NCBI GenBank assembly: GCA_965227905.1
Contig: OZ245780.1
Location: 4,588,001 to 4,652,000 of the forward strand
DNA length: 64,000 nucleotides
Direction: 5' to 3'
Source: CBDDHT01 sp965227905
Lineage (GTDB): Bacteria; Pseudomonadota; Alphaproteobacteria; Rhizobiales; Methyloligellaceae
Shown here one piece after another: positions 18,266 through 27,003 of the stretch. Made by a program: the position numbers and the translations under genes. How positions within the stretch are numbered: the first letter of the stretch is position 1; the number at the start of each line of letters is the position of its first letter. The notes under the pieces were generated by a model, which saw only the letters and a program-made list of their open reading frames with translations, did not search any database and was not told the DNA's origin.

Positions 18266-18671
18266 TCCAGGGACGGAGCGCTTCGAACTGTCGGATAAGC
18301 GCGAGATAATCTTCGCGATGGGCAACCTTTGCTGCGTCTTCGATTAGGGCCCAATGACGCTGCCTGCGGTCGCGTTCCGGCCAGTCATCTTCCTGCTCAC
18401 GAACAAAATAAGGGTAGTAAGTCACCGGAAGCTGCTGCATGCCATTCTCGGCCTGCTTGGTAATCAGGACCGTGATCGGAAAGTCCTCCAGCACAACACC
18501 GCGAACGCCGGCCTCTTCGAAGCCTTCGCGGTGACACGTCTCGCTATGGCTCTCCTTGGGCTTCGCACGGCCCTTCGGCAAGATCCACCGCCCGCGCGTT
18601 TGCGACGTCACGAATAGCAATGCCATCGCGTTTGCCTGTGTATCGAACGGGATGATGCCGACTCTGTGCAT
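18234..18671 (-). CDS. Nudix hydrolase
   Basis: 145 aa with a complete Nudix box: G-x5-E-x7-R-E-x2-E-E-x-G is met by GRAKPKESHSETCHREGFEE followed by AGV. The ATG at 18671 has AGGA 5 nt upstream; the 41-residue extension upstream lacks homologous character. The family cleaves nucleoside diphosphates linked to another moiety; members resembling this one include diphosphoinositol polyphosphate and diadenosine polyphosphate hydrolases. It is convergent with the PiT gene and follows the ptxD-ptxE operon after 130 bp. Confidence 0.9.
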   Translation of the reverse strand: MHRVGIIPFDTQANAMALLFVTSQTRGRWILPKGRAKPKESHSETCHREGFEEAGVRGVVLEDFPITVLITKQAENGMQQLPVTYYPYFVREQEDDWPERDRRQRHWALIEDAAKVAHREDYLALIRQFEALRPWITEAADQHKS

Positions 18672-18801
18672 AGTTTCCTTCTTTGACCAAAGACCCGAAC
18701 CACATGGCTCTGAATCCCAATCATAAGGTGCATTAGCATACTGGCAAACCAAGACGCTTTGCTCCGAGCGCGCATTGAGCTTGGTCAACCACAACGATGT
18801 G

Positions 18802-19680
18802 TCAGTTTGTCTGGTACATGCCCGCCAGAAATCGAGCCAAACGCATCGGCAGAAACTCGTTTGGTAGGGTGTTTGTCAATGCCACATAGAACGTCTTCTC
18901 AAGCGGGACGCCGCGGATCGAGAGGGCACAAAGTTCACCGGCCTCTACTTCTCTTGCCACTGCCGCCCTCAGCACAATCGAGGCTCCAAGACCTGCAGCG
19001 ACGGCACTCTTGACGGCCTCCGTGCTATGAAGACTGTGTACGATGCGAAGCTGGTCGGCACTATCGCCGAGCGCGCGCTTCAGCAAAGTCCCCGTTCCGC
19101 TCCCGCGCTCTCCGCCAATCAACTCCAATCGCGTCAATTGGGAAACTGTGAGCGATTTGCGTATTGCATACGGATGGTCAGTGGCAACAATGACAACCAT
19201 GGGTTCGCGCCGCCAGGGCTTGATCTCGAGACCTGTCCTTTGGCCTGACCATTCCATGGTTGCAATGTCGATTTCCCCTCCTGCAAGCCACTCCGCAACT
19301 TCCAGATTCGTGCCTGCTCTGACGTCCCAGCGGACCGGCGAAGACTGGGTTTCCAAGAAGCGTTTCAAGTCTTTCGCGATGAAATAGGCGGCGATGTTTC
19401 CACTGCAACCTATCCTCAGATGATCGTTCGCCGCAGCGGCCTGAAGGCGGTCTGCCGACGCAAGTAATGCGCGCGCATAGGGGAGGATTGCGCGCCCCTG
19501 TTCGGTTGGACTGCAGGATGCATGGCTTCGCCGGATCAATACAACACCAAGTGCAGACTCGAGTTTTTGGATCTGTTGCGAAACCGTCGGCTGAGAGAGA
19601 TTCAAACGCAATGCAGCATCGCTAAATCCACCTGAATCGATCAGCGTCACGAATGTCTTGACGAAAGAAAGGTTGAGCAT
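18802..19680 (-). CDS. ptxE: LysR-family regulator of phosphite genes (PtxE-like)
   Basis: 292 aa: N-terminal HTH (FVTLIDSGGFSDAALRLNLS, then QPTVSQQIQKLESALGVVLI) and LysR effector domain. It lies 8 bp downstream of ptxD on the same strand, hence an operon. In Pseudomonas stutzeri the last gene of ptxABCDE is also a LysR-type regulator; I name it by that position and context. Direct sequence orthology cannot be proved by eye. Confidence 0.75.
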   Translation of the reverse strand: MLNLSFVKTFVTLIDSGGFSDAALRLNLSQPTVSQQIQKLESALGVVLIRRSHASCSPTEQGRAILPYARALLASADRLQAAAANDHLRIGCSGNIAAYFIAKDLKRFLETQSSPVRWDVRAGTNLEVAEWLAGGEIDIATMEWSGQRTGLEIKPWRREPMVVIVATDHPYAIRKSLTVSQLTRLELIGGERGSGTGTLLKRALGDSADQLRIVHSLHSTEAVKSAVAAGLGASIVLRAAVAREVEAGELCALSIRGVPLEKTFYVALTNTLPNEFLPMRLARFLAGMYQTN

Positions 19681-19688
19681 GCTTTCGA

Positions 19689-20693
19689 CTACGAAACTGG
19701 AGCCAAGGCAGCACGGTTGACGATGGTATCGGGCATGCCTCCATCCCGAACGGTGAGAATGCTCTGCGCTGCAGATAATTCGATCGCCTGTCGGACTGCG
19801 CGAACGGCGGAGCCGATATGCGGTGTCAGCACGGTCTTGTCCGAATTCAGCAATCGCCGATCAACGTGACGTGGACGGTCAGGGAGTTTCCAATCCTCCA
19901 TCTCGAATGTATCTGCAGCGTAGCCGGCGATCCGTCCCTCATCCAAGGCACGTGCAACTGCCGCCTCGTCGACCAGTGAACCTCGGCCAGGATTGATCAG
20001 AAAACTCTGCGGTTTCATTCCGGCGAGGAACGCATCGTCGACAAGGTGAAACGTTGACGGCATGAGATGGAGCGCAAGGACGACAAAGTCGGCATTGGAG
20101 CGAATATCGTCGATTGTTGTGTTCTCCGCATCGAGTTCGGCCTCCAGTGCAGGCGACAAAGGAGTCTTATCGACATAGAGTCGCCTGCAATCGAAGCCGT
20201 TGAGCATGCGAAGGATCGCCTTACCAACGGCTCCTGCCCCCAAGACCCCGACGACCGAGCCTTGAATGGAGTCGCCATAAAAGTTTGGCCGCCATCCCTC
20301 AAAGCTGCCGCGACGCATATGGGCGTCGCCAGGGATGATGTTGCGTGCGAGGGCAATCATGAGCCCGATCGTGAGTTCTGCTGTCGGTTCTGTCAGCAGG
20401 TCTGGAACGATCGTTACCGCGACGGATCGCTGTGTGCAGGCATCGACATCGATGTTGTTGTAACCCTTCAGAGCACCGGCGATGATCCGCAATGATGGAC
20501 AGGCGTCGAGAAAAGCCGCATCCACCGATTCCGTCATGAATGCCATGAGTGCATGTGCATCGGCGCAATGCTCCATCAGTATCTCCCGCCCCCACGGTTC
20601 AGGCTTGCTGTTCATCACCACGTCACCACGAGCCTCTAATCGCTCCAATATCTCTGCGTGAATCGAATTCGCGACAACAATCTTGAACGTCAT
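19689..20693 (-). CDS. ptxD: Phosphite dehydrogenase (NAD-dependent)
   Basis: 334-aa D-2-hydroxyacid-dehydrogenase-fold enzyme that matches the P. stutzeri PtxD I know over its whole length, with unchanged numbering. Catalytic Arg237 (INPGRGS), Glu266 (FEMEDW) and His292 (TPHIGSAVRAVR) are present, as are phosphite-site Lys76 (GALKG), Met53 (MAFM), Trp134 and Tyr139 (GWRPNFYG), Ser295 and Arg301. The dinucleotide motif is GAGAVG (152-157) with Asp175 at the end of the next strand, predicting NAD preference. It oxidises phosphite to phosphate with NADH formation. First gene of a leftward ptxD-ptxE pair, divergent from ptxABC. Confidence 0.95.
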   Translation of the reverse strand: MTFKIVVANSIHAEILERLEARGDVVMNSKPEPWGREILMEHCADAHALMAFMTESVDAAFLDACPSLRIIAGALKGYNNIDVDACTQRSVAVTIVPDLLTEPTAELTIGLMIALARNIIPGDAHMRRGSFEGWRPNFYGDSIQGSVVGVLGAGAVGKAILRMLNGFDCRRLYVDKTPLSPALEAELDAENTTIDDIRSNADFVVLALHLMPSTFHLVDDAFLAGMKPQSFLINPGRGSLVDEAAVARALDEGRIAGYAADTFEMEDWKLPDRPRHVDRRLLNSDKTVLTPHIGSAVRAVRQAIELSAAQSILTVRDGGMPDTIVNRAALAPVS

Positions 20694-20760
20694 TCCTGCT
20701 GGCTCCCGGGACCGGAATTTGTGTTCTCTGAGCTTGGCGTCACAAAACTGATAACCAACT

Positions 20761-20799
20761 CAATTATTAGATATAGCGATAGAAGATGACGAATAATTG
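20761..20799. promoter_or_regulatory. Divergent ptx promoter region with inverted repeat
   Basis: In the 162-bp gap between ptxD and ptxA, CAATTATT (20761-20768) and AATAATTG (20792-20799) form a perfect 8-bp inverted repeat with a 23-nt spacer, in an A/T-rich stretch. On the minus strand a TTGACA overlaps the right arm and could be the ptxD -35 box. This is the best candidate for the PtxE operator; I found no convincing tandem Pho box. Confidence 0.5.
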
Positions 20800-20855
20800 T
20801 CAAATACAATGATATCCAAGCAGCAGCGTTCTGTTGCCTGGCATGGAGTTCTGTC

Positions 20856-21620
20856 TTGCTGAACCGAACGCCAATTGAGGCACCGACACCATTCATTGCC
20901 TTGAAGGGCGTCGAGGTCATCTATCCCAATCGCACGATTGCGCTGAAGCCGGTTGATATGGATCTGAGCGATTCCGAAATCACCGTGCTTCTCGGGCCGT
21001 CAGGCGCGGGTAAGTCAACATTGTTGCGTGTGCTGAACCATCTCGTCGTTCCGAACCATGGATCGGTCACCGTCCGCGACGTTGGTACGCTATCGTCGAG
21101 AAAAGTCCTGAGGCGCTATCGGCGCTCAACGGGTATGGTGTTTCAGCAGCATCAGCTGATCGGTCGCCTGAGCGCGCTGCAGAATGTCCTTCTCGGCCGT
21201 ATCGGCAACTATTCCTTCCTGCGAACACTCTTCCCTTTTCCCGAACGCGAGCGACGTTGGGCACTCGAGTGTCTGGACCGAGTCGGCCTTCTGGAAAAGG
21301 CTCTCGCACGTTGCGATGCACTGTCCGGCGGCCAGCAACAACGTGTGGGCATTGCACGAGCGATCGCCCAACGACCGCGCCTCATTCTTGCAGATGAGCC
21401 TGTCGCCTCTCTCGACCCGAAGGCCTCGAACCGTGTCCTGTCGCAGCTCAGGTCGATCTGCAAACAGGACGGCATTCCGGCAATCATCAGCCTGCATCAA
21501 CTCGAATATGCCCGCGAATTCGCCGATCGAATCGTCGGTCTGTCCCAAGGCGCGGTGGTCTTCGATGGCAAACCTGCGGATCTCACCGAAGAACGACTGG
21601 CTTTGATCTACGGCGCATGA
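20856..21620 (+). CDS. ptxA: Phosphite/phosphonate ABC transporter, ATP-binding subunit
   Basis: 254-aa ABC ATPase of the PhnC/PtxA type: Walker A LLGPSGAGKSTLL, signature LSGGQQQRVGIARAIAQ, Walker B LILADEPVASLDP, H-loop IISLHQLEYA. The start is TTG 20856 with GGAG 7 nt upstream; no usable ATG lies near. First gene of ptxABC. Its pairing with ptxD rather than C-P lyase genes points to phosphite as the main substrate. Confidence 0.93.
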   Translation: MLNRTPIEAPTPFIALKGVEVIYPNRTIALKPVDMDLSDSEITVLLGPSGAGKSTLLRVLNHLVVPNHGSVTVRDVGTLSSRKVLRRYRRSTGMVFQQHQLIGRLSALQNVLLGRIGNYSFLRTLFPFPERERRWALECLDRVGLLEKALARCDALSGGQQQRVGIARAIAQRPRLILADEPVASLDPKASNRVLSQLRSICKQDGIPAIISLHQLEYAREFADRIVGLSQGAVVFDGKPADLTEERLALIYGA

Positions 21621-21693
21621 CACCGCGCACTTCAACAGCTTTTGCTCCTCGTCGGAGCCGAAGTGACATTCACCTCAACAGGAGTTCCTCTCA

Positions 21694-22593
21694 ATGAAAC
21701 GAAGCAGATTCCTTATTCCACTTGCCGTTGCCGGCTTTACAAGCGTTGCTGGCCTGTCCGCCTGGGCAGCTGGTTCAACCGATCCGGATACACTCAAAGT
21801 CGCGCTTTTGCCGGATGAGAATGCAGCAACGGTGATCCAGGACAACAAGCCGCTTTCAGCTCACCTGACCGAAAAACTCGGCAAGAAGATCGAGTTGATC
21901 GTGACGACCGACTATTCCTCGATGATCGAGGCTATGCGATTTGGCCGCATCCACATCGCCTATTTCGGTCCGGCTTCCTACACCATCGCCAAGGACAAGA
22001 TGAAAGGTGGGAAACTCGACATGGAACCGTTTGCGGCACGCTTGAAAGGCGGCTCCACCACCTACCAATCCGCGATCATCGCCAATGTTTCGGCCAATGT
22101 CTCTTCACTCAAGGACCTGAAAGGCAAGGGACTGCAAGTGGCGTTCGGCGATCAGGCTTCGACCTCCAGCCACTTCGCGCCCAAATACACGATGATGAAG
22201 GCCGGTATCATGCCCGGCTCTGACTACAAGGAGAACTTTACAGGCGCACACGATGCGGTTGCGCGCAATGTCGAACGCGGCAATGCCCAGATCGGCGGGC
22301 TCAGCCGCCCGATCCTTGAGCGGCTCATTGAACGCGGCATTGTCGACAAGACGAAGATCAAGGTCATCGCCTATTCCGATCCCATTCCGCAATATCCATG
22401 GGCCATGCGAACGGACTTGTCCGAGGGCCTGCAGAAGAAGATCAAAGACGCGTTCTACTCATTGAAGAAGGGCACACCCAAGGGCGACAAAGTCCTCAAA
22501 CCCTTCAAGGCTGATGGCTTTGCTGCCATCACGGATGCCGACTACGACATCATCCGCGAGATCCGCAAAAATGTGAAAGGTGGCCAATCCTAG
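21694..22593 (+). CDS. ptxB: Phosphite/phosphonate ABC transporter, periplasmic binding protein
   Basis: 299 aa with Sec signal peptide (hydrophobic core to GLSAWA-AGS). PhnD/PtxB features: LKVALLPDENAATVIQDNKP, TTDYSSMIEAMRFGRIHIAY followed by FGPASY, and ASTSSHFAPKYTMMKAGI, the loops that bind the oxyanion in this family. A good ribosome site (ACAGGAG) precedes the ATG. Middle gene of ptxABC. Confidence 0.93.
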   Translation: MKRSRFLIPLAVAGFTSVAGLSAWAAGSTDPDTLKVALLPDENAATVIQDNKPLSAHLTEKLGKKIELIVTTDYSSMIEAMRFGRIHIAYFGPASYTIAKDKMKGGKLDMEPFAARLKGGSTTYQSAIIANVSANVSSLKDLKGKGLQVAFGDQASTSSHFAPKYTMMKAGIMPGSDYKENFTGAHDAVARNVERGNAQIGGLSRPILERLIERGIVDKTKIKVIAYSDPIPQYPWAMRTDLSEGLQKKIKDAFYSLKKGTPKGDKVLKPFKADGFAAITDADYDIIREIRKNVKGGQS

Positions 22594-22646
22594 GCTCACT
22601 CGACCAAGCCCAATTGACCAGTGCAACAACAGCGGAGCGCAAATTC

Positions 22647-23471
22647 ATGGATGCCCTTACCGATAGCCAAACCTCCAAGACGAGGATGGATGATCTGCTC
22701 CTGAGCGAGCGAAAAGGTCGCCGTGGATTGATGCTTCAGGTTGCACTGGTTATCGCGGCAATCCTGGTCTGCTTCTGGGCAACCCAGATGTTCGATGGCG
22801 CACGTCTGGCGGAGGGTCTTCCGGCGATCGGCGTACTGTTCTCGGAAATGATCCCGCCCGATTTCACCCGGTGGCAGCAATGGATCAAACCGATGGCCGA
22901 CACCGTCGCAATGTCCGTTGCCGGAACCGCCTTAGCTGTCGTCCTATCCGTGCCACTTGCCTTTCTGGCGGCTCGCAATACATCGCCCAACAGGATCGTC
23001 CAGCATTCCGCTCGCATGATCCTCAATATGTTTCGCGCAATTCCCGAACTGATCATGGGGATCGTTTTCGTCGCGGCTGTCGGCTTCGGAATGTTGCCAG
23101 GCGTCCTGGCGCTGGGACTACACTCTGTCGGCATGGTTGGAAAATTCTATGCCGAAGCCATTGAGCATGCCCATTCAGCTCCCCTCGAAGCTGCACAGGC
23201 TGCCGGTGCCACGCCGCTGCAGGTTATCACGCATGGTGTCATTCCGCAGGTCTTCCCTCAATTTGCAGATGTCACAATGTACCGCTGGGAATACAACTTT
23301 CGCGCCTCGACGGTCATGGGCATGGTTGGCGCCGGCGGTATTGGCACTGAACTTGTCGGATCGCTTCGCCTCATCGACTACCCACAGGTCGCGGCAATCC
23401 TGATCGTCATCCTCGTCGCGGTGACGATCGTGGATGGACTGAGCAACGTCCTGCGCCGCAGATTTCAATAG
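22647..23471 (+). CDS. ptxC: Phosphite/phosphonate ABC transporter permease
   Basis: 274-aa inner-membrane permease with the EAA loop LEAAQAAGATPLQVITHGVI that contacts the ATPase, and about six transmembrane segments. The C-terminal YRWEYNFRASTVMGMVGAGG is typical of PhnE/PtxC. ATG 22647 has GGAG 9 nt upstream; TTG 22614 is in frame but less likely. Last transporter gene of ptxABC. Confidence 0.92.
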   Translation: MDALTDSQTSKTRMDDLLLSERKGRRGLMLQVALVIAAILVCFWATQMFDGARLAEGLPAIGVLFSEMIPPDFTRWQQWIKPMADTVAMSVAGTALAVVLSVPLAFLAARNTSPNRIVQHSARMILNMFRAIPELIMGIVFVAAVGFGMLPGVLALGLHSVGMVGKFYAEAIEHAHSAPLEAAQAAGATPLQVITHGVIPQVFPQFADVTMYRWEYNFRASTVMGMVGAGGIGTELVGSLRLIDYPQVAAILIVILVAVTIVDGLSNVLRRRFQ

Positions 23472-23528
23472 AATCCTCAACCGAGCATCGCGTTGCCAAT
23501 CGTGTGAGCCTGGTGTCAGAGTGGCACC

Positions 23529-24035
23529 ATGCTTATCGATGATTTCTCAAGGTCTGACGGCTATTCGAACCTCGGTACAAGCTGGCGCGGCGTCAGCGAC
23601 CAGGTAATGGGCGGTGTCTCGGTAGCCTCTGTTACGCGAACGACTAAGGATGGGCAGTCATGCCTGCGTCTCAGCGGCGATGTCAGTCTCGAGAATAGTG
23701 GCGGTTTCATCCAGGCATCACTCGACCTGCAGCCTGGCGGCGCTCCGTTCGATGCATCATCGTACACAGGTATCAGACTTACAGTCTGCGGCAATGACGA
23801 GCGCTACGCGGTTCATTTGAGAACACCCGACAATGTCCGACCTTGGCAATCCTACCGGGCACAATTCATGGCTTCACCGAATTGGGAGAGTATCGAATTG
23901 CCATTCTCGGACTTCGTCGCCCATCGTCTCGAAGCGCCTTTGGACACAAGGCGACTGCGGCGCATCGGTCTTGTCGCCATCGGTCGCGCATTCAATGCCG
24001 ACCTGTTCGTCCGCGAACTATCGTTCCATATCTGA
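23529..24035 (+). CDS. CIA30-family protein
   Basis: 168 aa resembling the CIA30 (NADH:ubiquinone oxidoreductase intermediate-associated 30) domain, a galactose-binding-like beta sandwich: MLIDDFSRSDGYSNLGTSWR, DQVMGGVSVASV, SLENSGGFIQASLDL, PNWESIELPFSDFV. Bacterial members are uncharacterised. It starts 57 bp after ptxC on the same strand and may be co-transcribed. Whether it has anything to do with phosphite or with respiratory disposal of PtxD's NADH is speculation. Confidence 0.8.
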   Translation: MLIDDFSRSDGYSNLGTSWRGVSDQVMGGVSVASVTRTTKDGQSCLRLSGDVSLENSGGFIQASLDLQPGGAPFDASSYTGIRLTVCGNDERYAVHLRTPDNVRPWQSYRAQFMASPNWESIELPFSDFVAHRLEAPLDTRRLRRIGLVAIGRAFNADLFVRELSFHI

Positions 24036-24538
24036 CGCCTCAGTGCCCGAAGCCGCTCGCACTCTGAGGACAAGATAAGCCCGCGTGCGTTATTCGATGT
24101 CTACCTACCAATAGCTTGATGCTGTTTTCGTCTGTTCTCTTCAGTTTCCCTCCACAATTGAACCGCGGCTTACGGTCGCGCCAACAACTGCTTTTACTAA
24201 CTTAACGAAAATAAAAAATTCCCGGATATGTCGGGGTTACGACAGAAAGACGCCGTCCAAGACTGTCATCAGGTTGACAATTTTGGCTCGTCACCATGCT
24301 CGCGCATGGCTCGTAGTCCTGACAAAGCCTTTCGTAGCATGCTATGTCCGCTGTCAATGATCTGCGCTGCGACTCAGTGCAATCAGATAGAGGTTACGCC
24401 TCGAACTTTAAGCTCTGAAAACCAAAGCCCGGAAGAGGCGCGATAAGCCAACAACGAAACGAACGTTTCGGAACTTAGCAACGTTTCGATGTTAGTTCCC
24501 CCAGCTAGATGCCGCATTAATACGAGGAGTGCAGTCCC
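24036..24538. other. Intergenic region upstream of recombinase-like gene
   Basis: About 500 bp without a convincing gene. A/T-rich around 24190-24220. Near the recombinase start, two CGTTTCG copies lie at about 24463-24487; the first is part of a CGAAAC-GAAC-GTTTCG hairpin. These could be operator or recombination sites, but I cannot assign either. Confidence 0.4.
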
Positions 24539-25180
24539 GTGGCCAAAAGCAAAACTAAAGCGCGCATGAGTGAACCCTGGAACAAAGGTGTGGAAGTTGG
24601 ACAACGTCATCCCTTCACACCGAGTGAAGTCAATCGCATTCGTAAGAAGCTCGACAAGCGCGGCGATGCCGGCCTGAGAGATTTGGCGCTGTTCTCGACG
24701 GCGATCGACACCATGCTGCGCGCACCCGATCTTCTGCGTCTTACCGTGAAGGACGTTCGCAAGCGCAACAAGGTCATGCGCGATACCATTGAGCTCGATG
24801 CAGCGAACAGAGGGCGGAGCATCAGCTGCACGCTCTCCGAGGCAGCGCGAGAAGCGCTCAATAACTGGATCGAACATTCGGACAAGAAGCCTGGTGACTC
24901 TCTCTTCACAGGCCAGTCGCGCGGTCGTTCGCAAGCCATCTCCGCCCGCCAGTTGAGCCGCCTTGTCAAAGAGTGGGCGGCGAGCATCGGGCTGGACACC
25001 ACACAATATGGAATCGAGTCTCTGAGACGGACCCGCTCCGTTTACATTCTCAAGCGTACCGGCGATCTCGAAGCCGTCCGGCTGCTTCTTGGCCTGAAGG
25101 ACGTCGAAGCCGTTGCTCGCTATTTGAGCCTCTCGGAGTCGGACAACGCTCTGGAAATCAGTCGCGCCAACGAACTCTGA
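24539..25180 (+). CDS. Tyrosine-recombinase-like protein lacking catalytic His
   Basis: 213 aa with only the C-terminal catalytic-type domain of tyrosine recombinases. The box I Arg region (STAIDTMLRAPDLLRLTVKD), box II Arg (SLRRTRSVYILKRTGDLEAV) and Tyr (VARYLSLS) are recognisable. The usual HxLRR histidine is Glu (GIESLRRT) and the second His/Trp (LLGH in relatives) is Leu (LLGLKDVEAV). GTG 24539 has GAGGAG upstream. No arm-binding domain and no tRNA or att repeat is seen nearby. It may be an inactive integrase retained as a DNA-binding protein, or a decaying one. Confidence 0.8.
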   Translation: MAKSKTKARMSEPWNKGVEVGQRHPFTPSEVNRIRKKLDKRGDAGLRDLALFSTAIDTMLRAPDLLRLTVKDVRKRNKVMRDTIELDAANRGRSISCTLSEAAREALNNWIEHSDKKPGDSLFTGQSRGRSQAISARQLSRLVKEWAASIGLDTTQYGIESLRRTRSVYILKRTGDLEAVRLLLGLKDVEAVARYLSLSESDNALEISRANEL

Positions 25181-25243
25181 CCGCTGAACCTGAGCGAAAC
25201 CAGATACAAACTGCCGGCCAACCATTCTGACCCGGATCGAAAG

Positions 25244-26380
25244 TCAATTTGGTTGGCTGGCGAGACTGCCAGCATACAGTTTCACAAATGCCGAGAGGCA
25301 ATGCTGCGTATAGTCGATGCGGCCATATTTGCGGTCGGCACGCGCGACGAACAACCCCTTGTATGGCGTGAAATCGACGGGCTTGCGTGAGCGCCGCGTC
25401 TTGGGTGCCGTCATGCCCGACACATCGACCAACTGGAAATCGAGATTTTTTGGGATCTCGACATCGAGCCTGCCTGAAAGCGCACCCAAGACCGGCGCAC
25501 TTGGCCAGGTCTCATTCAGCACAGCCGACGCAGTAAGCAGCCCCTCAAGCGCATAGCAGGTGTTCTTGGTCGACGCGACCTTGGGTCTAAGCTTCAGGAG
25601 ATACGTACTGGTTTGCTTCTCGATGAATTTCAGTAGAGCCAGATCGCGCGTATTCTCGTAGCGGACGGCAGCCGCCATCACGCCCCAATGATAGAATCCG
25701 ACATTCGGCCGCCGCGTATAAGTCCGCACCATATAGCGGTCGATGCCTTCGAGAAGCTTGCCAATTTGGGGGTCGCGAAACGTGTCGTAATAATGCGCCA
25801 GTGCGAGCCAGATCTCGCCATTGAAGTAGGGCGATTCGCGCCTGGAATAGGGTGACGATCGGAATCCTCTGCGTGGAAGCCGCAGGGCAAGCAGTCCTTT
25901 GAGCCACCCTTCCCGCGCGGCTTCAAACTGGCCATCACCGGTCGCCCGGAAATAGAGAATTTCGGTCAGAAGTGCCAATGCGGTTGCCCCTGCCCGCGCC
26001 TTGCCGAGATTCCGATTGCTGGCGACGATCCACCGGTCGCGCCGGCGAAATACCACAGAGCGTTTTTGCAATGCCGTCAGCATCTCGGCAATCGGTTTGC
26101 GCACCTGAAGCGAGCGCGTCGAGCCCAGATACTCGGCGAGCGAAAAGACGGTTCCCACCTGGCGAACGATATTGTTCTGCCCCGTCGCCCGGCCCGTCCT
26201 CAGGTTAACGTCGTACTGAAACAGCCCTTTCTTGTTCTGCATCTTGACCAGATGATCGGCAGCCAGATCGATTGCTGTCCTGATACGGTCGGCTTCGATG
26301 GCCCTGAGCGGCGTCGATCCGCATAGAGAACCGAGGCAAAGGGCCAAAACAAACCATATTGATCGGGTCGGGATGGTCAC
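25244..26380 (-). CDS. Secreted alpha/alpha-toroid-like protein of unknown function
   Basis: 378 aa with a Sec signal peptide (FVLALCLGSLCG, cleavage near LRA-IEA). The mature part is helix-rich with repeated hairpin-like blocks (LVKMQNKKGLFQYD, FSLAEYLGSTRSL, ALALLTEILYFRATGDGQF, FNGEIWLALAHYYDTFRD) reminiscent of the toroid fold of terpene cyclase and six-hairpin glycosidase-like proteins. I cannot name a family or find catalytic acids with confidence. It is divergent from the ECF sigma gene, sharing a 116-bp promoter region, so may belong to that regulon. Confidence 0.75.
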   Translation of the reverse strand: MTIPTRSIWFVLALCLGSLCGSTPLRAIEADRIRTAIDLAADHLVKMQNKKGLFQYDVNLRTGRATGQNNIVRQVGTVFSLAEYLGSTRSLQVRKPIAEMLTALQKRSVVFRRRDRWIVASNRNLGKARAGATALALLTEILYFRATGDGQFEAAREGWLKGLLALRLPRRGFRSSPYSRRESPYFNGEIWLALAHYYDTFRDPQIGKLLEGIDRYMVRTYTRRPNVGFYHWGVMAAAVRYENTRDLALLKFIEKQTSTYLLKLRPKVASTKNTCYALEGLLTASAVLNETWPSAPVLGALSGRLDVEIPKNLDFQLVDVSGMTAPKTRRSRKPVDFTPYKGLFVARADRKYGRIDYTQHCLSAFVKLYAGSLASQPN

Positions 26381-26420
26381 CGGTCAAACTCCGTGGCAAG
26401 AGACGCCTGTAGCGTGCGTT

Positions 26421-26444
26421 GGAACATTTTTTATACCCCGTATG
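26421..26444 (+). promoter_or_regulatory. Candidate ECF-type promoter for the sigma/anti-sigma operon
   Basis: GGAAC (26421-26425) and CGTAT (26440-26444) separated by 14 nt, about 50-70 nt upstream of the sigma gene start. GGAAC is the common -35 core of ECF-dependent promoters, so this suggests positive autoregulation. The spacer is a nucleotide or two shorter than usual. Confidence 0.5.
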
Positions 26445-26496
26445 GAATAAGACGACAGTGTGGCGCGTTATCACAACATAGCCAGGAGGAGTGACT

Positions 26497-26997
26497 TTGA
26501 CGGCCGATATACGCGACGAAATTGTTGCGTTTCTTCCGCGACTTAGACGGTTTGCGTATTCGCTGACCGGCAACCTGGCTGACGGTGACGACCTTGTGCA
26601 GGACGTTTGCCTGAAGGCGCTCGACCGCGCCCATCAGTGGCAGCCTGGCACGCGGCTCGATAGCTGGATGTACCGGATCGCCCAGAATGCCTGGATCGAC
26701 AAGGTACGTGCGGCGAAGGTCCGCAGCGACGCCAAGCAGACGGTGCTCATGCAGCCTGACGATATGAAGGCTGCCCATAATCCGGCAGAGCATCGCCTTG
26801 CCCTTCAGGCAGTCAGCGACGGCATCAAGGAACTGCCGGAAGAGCAACAGATCGTGGTGGCGCTCGTCTGCATAGATGGGATGTCCTACCGCGAGGCGGC
26901 GGAAGCGAGCGGGGTGCCCATCGGCACGGTTATAAGCCGACTGGCACGTGCGCGGCGGGCGCTGCACGGCAAGCTGCATGGCGAAACGAAAGAGTGA
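26497..26997 (+). CDS. ECF sigma factor
   Basis: 166 aa. Region 2 (LRRFAYSLTGNLADGDDLVQ, then DVCLKALDRAHQW) and region 4 (QQIVVALVCIDGMSYREAAE, then ASGVPIGTVISRLARARRAL) are intact. TTG 26497 is 7 nt from AGGAGG; GTG 26491 is in frame but abuts it. The anti-sigma gene follows after 6 bp. The signal controlling the pair is unknown. Confidence 0.92.
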   Translation: MTADIRDEIVAFLPRLRRFAYSLTGNLADGDDLVQDVCLKALDRAHQWQPGTRLDSWMYRIAQNAWIDKVRAAKVRSDAKQTVLMQPDDMKAAHNPAEHRLALQAVSDGIKELPEEQQIVVALVCIDGMSYREAAEASGVPIGTVISRLARARRALHGKLHGETKE

Positions 26998-27003
26998 CGA
27001 CAG

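Noticed and set aside
20694..20855. Pho box in the ptx intergenic region
   Set aside because: Only single TTGTCA/TTGACA-like half-sites; no second direct repeat at 11-bp spacing.
24036..25180. Integrative element boundary at the recombinase
   Set aside because: No tRNA, no direct repeats, no other mobile genes, and the recombinase lacks catalytic residues.
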